NCBI RefSeq assembly: GCF_003014735.1
Contig: NZ_PYAX01000024.1
Coordinates: 1 to 64,000, forward strand
Reading direction: 5' to 3'
DNA from: Saccharothrix carnea
GTDB taxonomy: Bacteria > Actinomycetota > Actinomycetes > Mycobacteriales > Pseudonocardiaceae
Length of the DNA stretch: 64,000 nt
Every line of letters starts with the position of its first letter. Within the stretch, counting starts at the first letter, position 1. Under the pieces are notes generated by a model. The model saw only the letters and a program-made list of their open reading frames with translations. It was not told where the DNA came from and searched no databases. Made by a program: the position numbers and the translations under genes. Shown in pieces: positions 51,959 to 59,958 of the stretch.

Positions 51959-51977
51959 AATTACCGTCCCATTACCG
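51959..51977 (+). promoter_or_regulatory. Paired ATTACCG repeats upstream of the ten-gene operon
   Basis: ATTACCG at 51960-51966 and again at 51971-51977, exactly 11 bp apart with a TCCC spacer; the second is part of the octamer CATTACCG. They lie about 130 bp upstream of the exported amine oxidase start and match repeats before PKS1 and both aminotransferase genes. A TATGAC hexamer at 52008 is too far away to be a standard SARP -10. The rest of the gap 51895-52107 shows no gene. Confidence 0.5.
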
Positions 51978-52107
51978 ATCGCAGAACCCATCGCCGCAGC
52001 CCTGGGATATGACTGTCGAGGACGTCACGAAATCCGAGATCGGGAATGTCGTCAGCCACCAACCGGTCTGACCGCCCGGACGTCGACTCTCATACCGAGG
52101 AGTGCAC

Positions 52108-53505
52108 ATGGAGTTGTCGCGTCGCGGCTTTCTCAGCGGCGTGGTCGGCGGGGTCGCCGCCGGCGTGCTGGCCTCTTCACCGCAAGCGCACGGTGACGAT
52201 TCGACGGAATCACGCGGTTATGACGCGATCGTGGTGGGCGCCGGCTTCGCCGGGGTCACGGCGGCCCGTGAACTCCGCGCCGCGGGCCTGCGGGTGCTCG
52301 TGCTGGAGGCGCGCCCGCGCGTGGGCGGCAAGGCGTTCAGCCAGACCTTCGCCGGGAAGACGATCGACCTCGGCGCCTCGTGGTTCTCGCCGCACCACCC
52401 GCTGGTGACCGCGGAACTGCGCCGTTACGGGATCGACCTCGTGCCGGAGGGCGTATTCCCGGAAAAGGTGCTGATGCCCACGGTCGACGGCGTCGCGCAG
52501 TTCGACCCGCAAACGGCGTTCGCCCACTTCGACCACCTGCTCGGGGTGTTCTTCGAAGGCACCCGGGACTACTACCCGGACCCCTACCGGCCGCTGGCCG
52601 CCGGTGAGGTGATCCGCAGGCTCGACCAGCTGACGCTGCGCGAACGACTGGACCAGCTGCCCGTGTCCGAGCAGGACAAGCTCTGGCTGAGCAACGTCAC
52701 GTCGACCTACGCGGGCGGTGACAGCAGCCGCGGCGCGTTCACCCCGATGGCGCAGTGGTGGGCCGCGGCCGGGCACGACGCGGCCGGGTGGAACACGTTC
52801 ATCGGGCAGGCGCCCGTGGGCGGTGTCGGCAACTTCCTGCAGCGGATGCTGGACGACGCGCGCGCCGAGGTCCGGCTCAGCAACCCCGTCACGAGGGTGG
52901 TCGACGCCGGTGACCACGTGCGGGTCACCACCCGCAGCGGACGGGTCTTCTCGGCGAAGACGGTGGTCGTGGCCGTGCCGCCGAACATCTGGAAGAAGAT
53001 CGACTTCTCCCCCGGGCTGCCCGCGGTGCACGTCGACGCCGCCGCACGGCAGCTCAACGTCCCGTACAGCGCGAAGTTCTGGCTGCGCACCCGCGGTGAC
53101 ATCGGCTCCCTGTCCGCCAGCGCGGCCGAGGGCTACCCGGTCAACTCGCTGTTCACCTACCACCAGCTGGACGACGGCGACCAGCTGATGATCGGCTTCA
53201 GCCAGGACGACACGTTCAACGTCTACGACCGGGCACAGCTTCAGGAGGCCGTCAGCCTGTTCGGGCCGATCGAGGTGCTCGACGTCCGGGCGGTGGACTG
53301 GGGACGCGACGAGTTCTCCCTGGGCGGCTGGGCGTACCGGCGTCCCGGCCAGCTCTTCGCGCACCTGCCCGGGATCCAGCAGCCGCACGGGCGCATGACG
53401 TTCGCCAACGAAGGGCTCTCCACTTCGTGGGGCGGGTTCGTCGAGGGCGCGATCGAAAGCGGGTTCAGGGCCGCGGAACAGGCCCTCGACCGGGTGCGCG
53501 CGTAA
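52108..53505 (+). CDS. Flavin amine oxidase with Tat signal peptide (exported paralog)
   Basis: 465 aa. The ATG at 52108 is preferred because GAGGAG lies 5 nt upstream; a GTG at 52102 would add 2 residues. The N-terminus has a twin-arginine signal, SRRGFLSG, followed by a hydrophobic Gly/Ala/Val stretch and an AHG-type cleavage region (about 25-30). Then come the FAD fold (VVGAGFAGVTAARE) and GGKAFSQ, with the flavin-side lysine in YSAKFWLR. It is closely similar to the cytosolic enzyme at 35913 over its whole length. Folded export with FAD bound by the Tat route implies that a last oxidation happens outside the membrane, as is known for exported FAD oxidoreductases of the coelimycin cluster. 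First gene of the ten-gene operon. Confidence 0.88.
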   Translation: MELSRRGFLSGVVGGVAAGVLASSPQAHGDDSTESRGYDAIVVGAGFAGVTAARELRAAGLRVLVLEARPRVGGKAFSQTFAGKTIDLGASWFSPHHPLVTAELRRYGIDLVPEGVFPEKVLMPTVDGVAQFDPQTAFAHFDHLLGVFFEGTRDYYPDPYRPLAAGEVIRRLDQLTLRERLDQLPVSEQDKLWLSNVTSTYAGGDSSRGAFTPMAQWWAAAGHDAAGWNTFIGQAPVGGVGNFLQRMLDDARAEVRLSNPVTRVVDAGDHVRVTTRSGRVFSAKTVVVAVPPNIWKKIDFSPGLPAVHVDAAARQLNVPYSAKFWLRTRGDIGSLSASAAEGYPVNSLFTYHQLDDGDQLMIGFSQDDTFNVYDRAQLQEAVSLFGPIEVLDVRAVDWGRDEFSLGGWAYRRPGQLFAHLPGIQQPHGRMTFANEGLSTSWGGFVEGAIESGFRAAEQALDRVRA

Positions 53506-53544
53506 GCACGAATCGACTCGCGGTTCCCCCCGGGGATGTGAGAC

Positions 53545-54159
53545 ATGTTCCAAGTGCTGCTCGGCCCGGACGGCGCGGGCAAATCCTCCGCCCTGGCGGA
53601 ATTGCGGACGAGCCTGCCCCACTGGCGGGCGGTGTCCACGGATGACGAGTTCCTCGGCGCCGGGCACGCGCTGATCGGCCGGCTCCGGCGGCACGTCGTG
53701 CGCGACGTGCTGCCGGGGCTCGGCGACGCGTATTCCGCCGAATTCCTCGCCAGCGTCCTGCAAACCGCCGTCGTGCACCTGCGCGACGAGGTCCTGCGGG
53801 CCGGTGACACGCCGTTGTTGGTGGATTCCTACTACTACAAGATCCTCGCGAAGTGCCGCCTCGCCGGAATCGACGAACACCCGCTGTACGAGTGGTGGAG
53901 GTCTTTCCCGCAGCCCGGCGGAGTGATCTACCTCGACGTGTCACCGGAAACGGCGTGGCGGCGGTCGGGGCACGGCACGCGGTTGAACCCGCTCGAGCAC
54001 TTCGGCGACCACCCGGGTTGGCCGGGGTTCGAGCGCTACCAGAAAGGTCTCGGGAAGTTGATGCTGGAGGAGGTGGGTCACCTGCCGGTGACCGTGATCG
54101 CCGAACAACCCGACGTGGCGCGGACCGCGGCGGCGGTGGCCGAGGTGCTCGACCGGTGA
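53545..54159 (+). CDS. P-loop kinase, thymidylate-kinase-like
   Basis: 204 aa from an ATG at 53545, 39 nt after the amine oxidase stop. The P-loop GPDGAGKSS (7-15) at the extreme N-terminus, an LVDSYYYK segment (about 93-100) and YLDVSPETAWRR (about 130-141) resemble thymidylate and related nucleoside/nucleotide kinases (the IYLDVSPE strand plus a lid arginine). The substrate cannot be inferred: nucleotide metabolism would be odd here, and a small-molecule phosphorylation is possible. It overlaps the GH3-like gene by 4 nt (GTGA), so the two products are probably made together. I know of no standard kinase step in reductively released PKS alkaloid pathways. Confidence 0.7.
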   Translation: MFQVLLGPDGAGKSSALAELRTSLPHWRAVSTDDEFLGAGHALIGRLRRHVVRDVLPGLGDAYSAEFLASVLQTAVVHLRDEVLRAGDTPLLVDSYYYKILAKCRLAGIDEHPLYEWWRSFPQPGGVIYLDVSPETAWRRSGHGTRLNPLEHFGDHPGWPGFERYQKGLGKLMLEEVGHLPVTVIAEQPDVARTAAAVAEVLDR

Positions 54160-55835
54160 CGGGCGACGAGAGCTGGGCTTCGCCGGGGCACGCCGACCGG
54201 TACCGCGCCAGGGTGCTCGCCGAGCGCGACCGGCTGGCCGCGGACCTCGACCACCTGGCCGCCCGGCAGCACGCGGTGCTCGCCGACTTCCTGGAGTTCA
54301 ACGCGGGCACCGAGTTCGGGAGGCGGCACGGGTTCGACCGCATCGGCGACGTCGACGCCTACCGGCGGGCCGTGCCGGTCCAGGACTACCGGGCCATCGC
54401 GCCGATGATCGACCGCATGGCGGCCGGTGAGACCGGGGTGCTGTCCGCCGACCCGCCGGTCGTGTACTTCACCAGCAGCGGCAGCACCGGCGCGCACAAG
54501 AAGATCCCGGTCACCCGGCGGTTCATGCGCACCACCTTCTTCCCGTTCTACTACGCGGCCTGGGCGCCGTTGATCGAGAGCTTCCCGGACGTGGCGCACC
54601 GGCCGGACGCGGTGCTCAACCTCAAGCACGACCCGCTGTCCGCGCCGCCCGTCACGGCGGGCGGCTACCCGCACGTCGGCGCCAGCCAGGTCGACTTCGG
54701 CACGACGTTCGGCGAACCCCTCTCGGCGGAGCTCGGCACCGCGGCGCCCTGGTCCACCCTGCCGGTCGACGTCGCGCCGGACGACCACCTGGAGAAGACC
54801 TACCTGCGGCTGCGGCTGGCGGTGCAGCACGACGTGCGCGCCGTGATCGGCATCAACCCGGCGATGCTCGCGGCGGTCCCCTACCAGCTGAACCTGTGGT
54901 GGGAGCGGATCGTCAAGGAGGTGCGCGACGGCACGCTCGGCGGTGTCGCGCTCCTCGACCCGGATCCCGCGCGGGCCGCCGAACTGGAGCAGCTGGCCGA
55001 CTACTTCGGCGCCGTGCGGCCGGCTCACGTGTGGCCTCGGATGCGGGCCCTGTTCGGCTGGACGACCGGGATCGCCTCGCTGTACCTGCCCGCGTTGCGC
55101 GAGGAGTTCGGCGTCGGCGTGGCGGCGCTGCCCGCGCCGGTGGCCGCCTCGGAAGGGCCGGTGGCGGTGCCGCTGGACCGGCACGGCGCCGCGGGAAGCC
55201 TGGTCGCGTCGGCCGCGCTGTACGAGTTCGTGCCCGCCGAGACCGACCTCGCACCGGACGTGGACACCCTGCTGCCGCACGAGCTGGAGCAGGGCCGGGA
55301 GTACCACGCGATCTTCAGCCACGTCGGTGGCCTGTACCGGTACGCGGTCGGCGACGTGGTGCGGGTCGTGGACATGGTCGGCGGTACGCCGCGCGTGGCG
55401 TACGCGGGCCGTGCCACGCGGTCCGACGTGGCCGGTGAGCGGTTGCGCGAGTCTCAGGTCGTCCGGGCGGTGGCCGCGGCGCTGGCGAGCGGGGGCCTCG
55501 GGCTGCGCAACGTGGCGTGCCGGGTGGACCGGGACGGTGCGACGCCGAGGTACCTGTTCGCGGTGGCGCCGGTCGGCTCGTGGCTGGAGGGCGAGGTCGG
55601 CCGCTTCGCGGACGCGCTCGACGCGGCCCTCGCCCGGGAGTCCGCCGGTTACCGGGCGGCACGGGCGGAGCGGCGCCTGTCCCCGCCCGCGGTGCGGCTG
55701 CTCGGGCCGGACGCCTTTCACCGCGACTGGCACGCGGCGGTGGCCGACGGCGTCCGCCCGACCCAGGTGAAGGACCGCCTGTTCTGGCAGGACGACGACC
55801 GCTGGCGGCGCCTGACCGGCCCGACCAGCGCCTGA
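54156..55835 (+). CDS. GH3-family adenylating acyl-acid amido synthetase
   Basis: 559 aa from a GTG overlapping the kinase stop. GH3 hallmarks: FLEFNAGTEFGRRHGF near the N-terminus (about 45-60), the phosphate-binding loop YFTSSGSTGAHKK (about 104-116) and GLYRYAVGD (about 392-400). GH3 enzymes are ANL-superfamily ligases that adenylate a carboxylic acid and transfer it to an amine, as in plant jasmonate and auxin conjugation. In an amine-forming cluster, an amide between an acid and the alkaloid amine, or activation of an acid building block, are the likely roles. Its acid partner is not known. Position in a coupled run with an aminoacyl-tRNA-synthetase-like protein makes a two-ligase scheme possible, which is inference. 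Confidence 0.85.
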   Translation: MTGDESWASPGHADRYRARVLAERDRLAADLDHLAARQHAVLADFLEFNAGTEFGRRHGFDRIGDVDAYRRAVPVQDYRAIAPMIDRMAAGETGVLSADPPVVYFTSSGSTGAHKKIPVTRRFMRTTFFPFYYAAWAPLIESFPDVAHRPDAVLNLKHDPLSAPPVTAGGYPHVGASQVDFGTTFGEPLSAELGTAAPWSTLPVDVAPDDHLEKTYLRLRLAVQHDVRAVIGINPAMLAAVPYQLNLWWERIVKEVRDGTLGGVALLDPDPARAAELEQLADYFGAVRPAHVWPRMRALFGWTTGIASLYLPALREEFGVGVAALPAPVAASEGPVAVPLDRHGAAGSLVASAALYEFVPAETDLAPDVDTLLPHELEQGREYHAIFSHVGGLYRYAVGDVVRVVDMVGGTPRVAYAGRATRSDVAGERLRESQVVRAVAAALASGGLGLRNVACRVDRDGATPRYLFAVAPVGSWLEGEVGRFADALDAALARESAGYRAARAERRLSPPAVRLLGPDAFHRDWHAAVADGVRPTQVKDRLFWQDDDRWRRLTGPTSA

Positions 55836-55848
55836 CGAGGGAGCGGAC

Positions 55849-56706
55849 ATGTCCGACCTGTTGAACTCGGTGGAGCGCACGGCGCTGCTGACCGCCGCCC
55901 TGCGCGCGGCCGAGACCCGCCGCCCGGACCGGCTCTACCAGGACCCGTACGCCGAACGGCTCGCCGGCGACATCGGCCCGGAGCTGCTGGCCGAGGTGCG
56001 GGCCGCGACGTTCCCGGTCGACCGGCAGCGCACGTTGCCCAGCACACCGGACTACAACGCCATCCGCACGCGGTTCTTCGACGACCTGCTGCGCGACGCC
56101 GCCGACAACGAGGGCACGACGCAGGTCGTGCTGGCACCGGCGGGCATGGACTCGCGGGCCTACCGGATGTCGTGGCCCGACCGGGTCCGCTACTTCGAGG
56201 TCGACCGGCCCGCCGTGCTCGACTTCAAGGCGGAGCGGCTGGCGGGCGTCGCGCCGAACGTCGACCACCGCACCGTCGCCGTCGACCTGACCGCGCCGGA
56301 CTGGGAGGACGACCTGGTCGCCGCGGGCTACGACCCGTCCCGGCCGTCCACGTGGCTGCTCGAAGGCCTGCTCTACTACATCCCGGAGGCGGACGCGCGC
56401 CGCGTGCTGGCGCGCGTCGCCGCGATCACCGCGCCGGGCAGCCGCATCGCCGCCGACCTGGTCAACGCCGCCGCGCTGACCCTGCCGAACATGCGCGGCC
56501 TGCTGGACGTGTTCGCGGGCTGGGGCTGCCCGTGGCTGTTCGGCAGCGACGAGCCGGAGGCGTTGTTCGCCGAGCACGGTTTCGACGTGGTGGCGTCGCA
56601 GCCCGGTGAGCCGGGCGCGGACTTCGGCCGCTGGCCCGACCCCGTCCCGGCCCGCGAGGTGCGGGACGTGCGCCGGGTGTTCTTCATCGACGGGCGCCGG
56701 CGGTGA
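55849..56706 (+). CDS. SAM-dependent methyltransferase, leucine carboxyl methyltransferase-like family
   Basis: 285 aa from an ATG at 55849 behind GAGGGAG, 13 nt after the GH3-like gene. The N-terminal pattern ERTALLTAALRAAETRRPDRLYQDPYAE (fully visible at about 10-37), APAGMDSRAYR (about 97-107) in place of the usual GxGxDxR loop, FEVDRP (about 117-122) and WLLEGLLYYI (about 165-174) match the Ppm1/LCMT-type O-methyltransferase family that is abundant in actinomycetes and their gene clusters. Most members methylate carboxyl or hydroxyl oxygens. It overlaps the FAD enzyme gene by 4 nt. The substrate is unknown. Confidence 0.87.
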   Translation: MSDLLNSVERTALLTAALRAAETRRPDRLYQDPYAERLAGDIGPELLAEVRAATFPVDRQRTLPSTPDYNAIRTRFFDDLLRDAADNEGTTQVVLAPAGMDSRAYRMSWPDRVRYFEVDRPAVLDFKAERLAGVAPNVDHRTVAVDLTAPDWEDDLVAAGYDPSRPSTWLLEGLLYYIPEADARRVLARVAAITAPGSRIAADLVNAAALTLPNMRGLLDVFAGWGCPWLFGSDEPEALFAEHGFDVVASQPGEPGADFGRWPDPVPAREVRDVRRVFFIDGRRR

Positions 56707-58124
56707 GCACGCCCGCGGTCGTCGTCGGTGGCAGCACCGCGGGTCTGGCCACCGCGCTGGCGCTGGCCCGGCGCGGCTGCCCGGTGCGGGTCCTGGAACG
56801 CGCCGCGCCGCCACCGCGTGGTCCGGTCGCCGAGGCCGTCGAGTGGTGGGGCCGGCCGACCGTGCCGCAGAGCGGTCACTCGCACGTGCTGACGTCGCTG
56901 GGTGTGCGGGTGCTGCGCCGGCACGCGCCCGACGTGCTCGACGCGGCGCTGGAGGAAGGCGCGGTGCTGCTCGACCTGGCCACGGCGGCGCCACCGGGCC
57001 CACCCGACCCGGCCGAGGACGAACTGGTCGCGCTCGCCGTGCGCCGCCCGGTGCTGGACCTGGTGCTCCGGCGTGCCGTCCAGGCCCTGCCCGCGGTGAC
57101 GATCAGCTGGGGCACGACGGTCCGCGGGGTGGTGTCGGACTCCGCGGGCAGCCACGTGTCGGCGGTGGTGACCGACCGGGGCGAGCACGTGCCGGCGCGG
57201 TTCGTGGTGGACGCCACCGGCCGCAAGGCGCTGTCGCGGTCCTGGCTAGCCGACGCCGGTGTGGCGGTCCCCGAGGACGTGACCAGCCCGACCGGGATCC
57301 GGTGCTTCACCCGCTTCTACCGGTTGCGCGAGCCCGGGGCACTGCCCGGTCCGCTCAACCGGGGCAACGCGGCGGGCGGCATCTGGGACCACTACGCGGC
57401 GATCGTGCACCTGGCGGACGACGGCGTCTTCGCGATCACGGTCGGCACGCCGTCCGACGACCGCGCCACGGCCGTCCTGCGCCGACCCGAGGCGTTCACC
57501 ACCGCGGCCCGGCTGACACCGCACGTGGCGGCGTGGGCGGCTGACGAGGTCGCGACACCGCTGACCCCGGTCCGGGTGATCGCGACACCGCCGAACGCGC
57601 TGCGCGGCACGCTCGCACCGGGCGGTCGGCCGGTGGGCGGGCTGTTCCCGGTCGGTGACGCCGCCTGCGTGACCGACCCGCTCTACGGGCGCGGCCTGTC
57701 GCTGGCCCTGCGGCACGCGTTCCTGCTCGCCGAGCTGCTCGACACCGACGCGGACCCCGACCAGGCCGAACGGGCCAGGAGCGCGGCCGAGAGCCTGTAC
57801 CGGCCGTGGTTCGCGCAGTCGGTCTACGACGGTGCGGCACGGCGCGAGCTGTGGCGTGCCGCGGTCGAGGGCACGGCGCCGCGGGTGCCGCCACCACCGG
57901 CCGGACGGCCCGCGCTCGCCGCAGTCGCCCGTGCCGCGGCCACCGACCGGACCGCGTGGCGCGGGTTGACCCGGATGCTGATGAGCCTCGCCCCGCCCGA
58001 GGAGGTCTTCGACGACCCTGACTTCCGCGACCGGGTGCGGTCCGCCCCGGACTCCCCCGCCGGCGCCCGACCGCCGACCCGGGCGGAGCTGCTGTGGGCC
58101 CTCGGCGCCGCGGAGGCGGCATGA
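56703..58124 (+). CDS. FAD-dependent oxidoreductase of the PHBH/halogenase superfamily
   Basis: 473 aa from a GTG overlapping the methyltransferase stop. The FAD motif is GGSTAGLATA (8-17), with Gly-Ser-Thr as in several flavin halogenases and geranylgeranyl-reductase-like enzymes rather than GAGPAG. The second FAD motif is GDAACVTDPLYGRG (about 318-331). The tryptophan-halogenase WxWxIP signature was not seen. A hydroxylase, epoxidase or saturating reductase is more likely than a halogenase, but the sequence does not settle it. It sits between two tightly overlapping genes, so it is a stoichiometric part of the operon. Confidence 0.8.
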   Translation: MSTPAVVVGGSTAGLATALALARRGCPVRVLERAAPPPRGPVAEAVEWWGRPTVPQSGHSHVLTSLGVRVLRRHAPDVLDAALEEGAVLLDLATAAPPGPPDPAEDELVALAVRRPVLDLVLRRAVQALPAVTISWGTTVRGVVSDSAGSHVSAVVTDRGEHVPARFVVDATGRKALSRSWLADAGVAVPEDVTSPTGIRCFTRFYRLREPGALPGPLNRGNAAGGIWDHYAAIVHLADDGVFAITVGTPSDDRATAVLRRPEAFTTAARLTPHVAAWAADEVATPLTPVRVIATPPNALRGTLAPGGRPVGGLFPVGDAACVTDPLYGRGLSLALRHAFLLAELLDTDADPDQAERARSAAESLYRPWFAQSVYDGAARRELWRAAVEGTAPRVPPPPAGRPALAAVARAAATDRTAWRGLTRMLMSLAPPEEVFDDPDFRDRVRSAPDSPAGARPPTRAELLWALGAAEAA

Positions 58125-59257
58125 CGGCGTCGCCCCGCCGGAAGGTGTTGCTGGCGCCGGTCACGGTCACCCCGGCCAAGCCGTTGACCCCGAGCCACCT
58201 CAAAGGTCTGCTGTGGACGGACGTGATGTTCCGGGCCACGGCGCGGCTGGCCGACGTGACCTACCGGTACAGCCACACCGCCTACCACCTGACCGAGCAG
58301 ACGCTGGGCTTCTGGGAGTACCTCGACCGCACCCGCGGCGACGTCGACTACAGCGGGATGTCCGAAGAGGACGTCGGCGAGCTGTACGTGCGCTTCCGCG
58401 CCGAGGGCGGCACCCCGACCGCCGCGGCCCTGCGGCCCTACGCCGAGAGCGCCGAGGCGGGCTGGGTGCACCCCGCGAGCGAGCGCGTGCTGCGGCGGTG
58501 GCTGGACCACTACGCGGACCTGGGGCTGCACGAACCCGGCCTGCTCGCGCACCAGCCGCCCGAGCTGGGCCTGGAGGAGATGGTCGCGGCGCTGGTCGAG
58601 CGGGGTCTCGGCCTAGACCAGCGCGACGTCGGCGGCCCGGTGTTCCTCGACGCCACCCGGTTCGGCCTGCCGCTGCGGCAGATCGTCTCGCCGGACGGCC
58701 GGCCGAACTACCTGGCCTGCGCGCTGCGCGACCTGCTCCCGCTCGCGCCGCGCCACGACGAGGTCGTGCTGCTGTACGACAGCGAGCTGGACCCGGACTA
58801 CCAGCTGCTGCAACGGGTGCTGGCCGACGACGGCACGGTGGTGCACCGCGTGCCGCTCGGCCGGGTGCCGATCGACGGGAAGATCACCTCGGCGCGGCAC
58901 GGCGGCTGGCACGACCACACCGTGGGCACGATCCTGCGGTCGATCCGCGACACGCACGAACCGCGGGCACGCCACCTCGGCCTGCGGCTGTACTTCATCG
59001 CGGTGCTCGGGCCGGGGCAGCAGGAGTCCTGGCGGCACGACCTGCTGCACCGGTGCCTCGACCGGGCCGAACGGCTGCTGGCCCGCACCACGGCCGGTCA
59101 CCGCGACGAGCCGGCCGGTGAGTCGACTCCCGACCTGGCCCGTGAGCTGGCCCGGCACCGCCGCGACCACACGCACGTCGACCCGTACCGGCTCACGTCC
59201 TCCCTGCTCGGCCGGCGAGCACCGGCCGGGGAACTGCTCACCGAGGTGTTCCTATGA
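58121..59257 (+). CDS. Class I aminoacyl-tRNA-synthetase-like protein (ArgRS-like core, altered HIGH)
   Basis: 378 aa from an ATG overlapping the FAD gene by 4 nt; an open frame 9 codons longer is not favoured. The start reads VTVTPAKPLTPSHLKGLLWTD (about 12-32), which lines up with the PxxPxxPLHVGHLRG region of arginyl-type class I synthetases, with TPSH replacing HVGH, so the first HIGH histidine is missing. Near the C-terminus, LGRVPIDGKITSARHGG (about 244-260) occupies the place of the KMSKS loop. No anticodon-binding or editing domain fits in 378 residues. It may activate an amino acid and transfer it to a small amine rather than to tRNA, as MshC does in mycothiol synthesis. The alignment is by eye and the homology needs testing. 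Confidence 0.5.
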   Translation: MTASPRRKVLLAPVTVTPAKPLTPSHLKGLLWTDVMFRATARLADVTYRYSHTAYHLTEQTLGFWEYLDRTRGDVDYSGMSEEDVGELYVRFRAEGGTPTAAALRPYAESAEAGWVHPASERVLRRWLDHYADLGLHEPGLLAHQPPELGLEEMVAALVERGLGLDQRDVGGPVFLDATRFGLPLRQIVSPDGRPNYLACALRDLLPLAPRHDEVVLLYDSELDPDYQLLQRVLADDGTVVHRVPLGRVPIDGKITSARHGGWHDHTVGTILRSIRDTHEPRARHLGLRLYFIAVLGPGQQESWRHDLLHRCLDRAERLLARTTAGHRDEPAGESTPDLARELARHRRDHTHVDPYRLTSSLLGRRAPAGELLTEVFL

Positions 59258-59958
59258 CACTCACACCCGAGCTCCTCCGCTCGGTCGCCGCCGCACGCCT
59301 GCGCGACACGCACCCGGAGCTGTCCGCGCACGTCGACTCGTCGACACCGCAGGCGCTGCGCGAACTGGCGCCGCGCGGTGACACCGTCGTGGTCACCGTG
59401 ATCGGGCGGTTCTCGCTGCCGGACTGGGTGCGCGAGACGTGCCGGTTCGCGCTGTCCGTACCGGTGGAGCGCCGCGCGCCGTGGCTGCGGTCGTTCACCA
59501 GGACCGTCCACCTGTCCGGCCGACCGGACAACCTCCGCGACCGGTTCGCGTTCGACCACGTCGCGGCCGACGGTTCGGCGGCGTGGCTGGGTCCCGCCCC
59601 GGACGCGGACACCGCGACGTTGCGCAGGCTGCTCAAGACGTTCCGCGGCGGTCGGGAGCTGGGTGCCTGGTCTCCGGTCACCGTGGAGATACCCGGTGAC
59701 GCGCCACGCCCGCCCGTCCACCGGGACCTGTACGTGGCGACCGCGAACGTGACCGTGGCCCGGACGTTGGTGCAGGTCAACCACCTGCTGGTCGAGTCGG
59801 TCCTGGACGGGCTGATCGGGCCGGGCGACCGGCTCACCCTGCGGGCGGTGCCCCGGCTGACCGGGCTGACGGTGCCGTTGGCCGCGTTGCGCGTCGACGC
59901 CGACAGCCACCGCCCGCACGAACTCCAGGCGTACGCCGCGTTGACCGAGGAGGCGTAA
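59254..59958 (+). CDS. Unrecognised protein, 234 aa
   Basis: Start ATG at 59254 overlaps the upstream stop by 4 nt. I do not recognise the family with confidence (it may be one of the actinomycete DUFs seen in gene clusters). The N-terminus (LTPELLRSVAAARLRD) is a helix. A beta-rich middle follows (DTVVVTVIGRFSLPDWV at about 46-62, FTRTVHLSGRPDNLRDRFAFDHVAADG), then a C-terminal half with RDLYVATANVTVARTLVQVNHLL. No signal peptide, membrane segment or cofactor motif is seen. Clear codon bias and overlap with both neighbours make it a real gene. It always has to be made with the synthetase-like protein before it, so the two may form a complex. Confidence 0.75.
   Translation: MTLTPELLRSVAAARLRDTHPELSAHVDSSTPQALRELAPRGDTVVVTVIGRFSLPDWVRETCRFALSVPVERRAPWLRSFTRTVHLSGRPDNLRDRFAFDHVAADGSAAWLGPAPDADTATLRRLLKTFRGGRELGAWSPVTVEIPGDAPRPPVHRDLYVATANVTVARTLVQVNHLLVESVLDGLIGPGDRLTLRAVPRLTGLTVPLAALRVDADSHRPHELQAYAALTEEA

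Noticed and set aside
56703-58124. Flavin-dependent halogenase
   Set aside because: GGSTAG resembles halogenases, but the WxWxIP signature was not found, so only the wider FAD superfamily is claimed.
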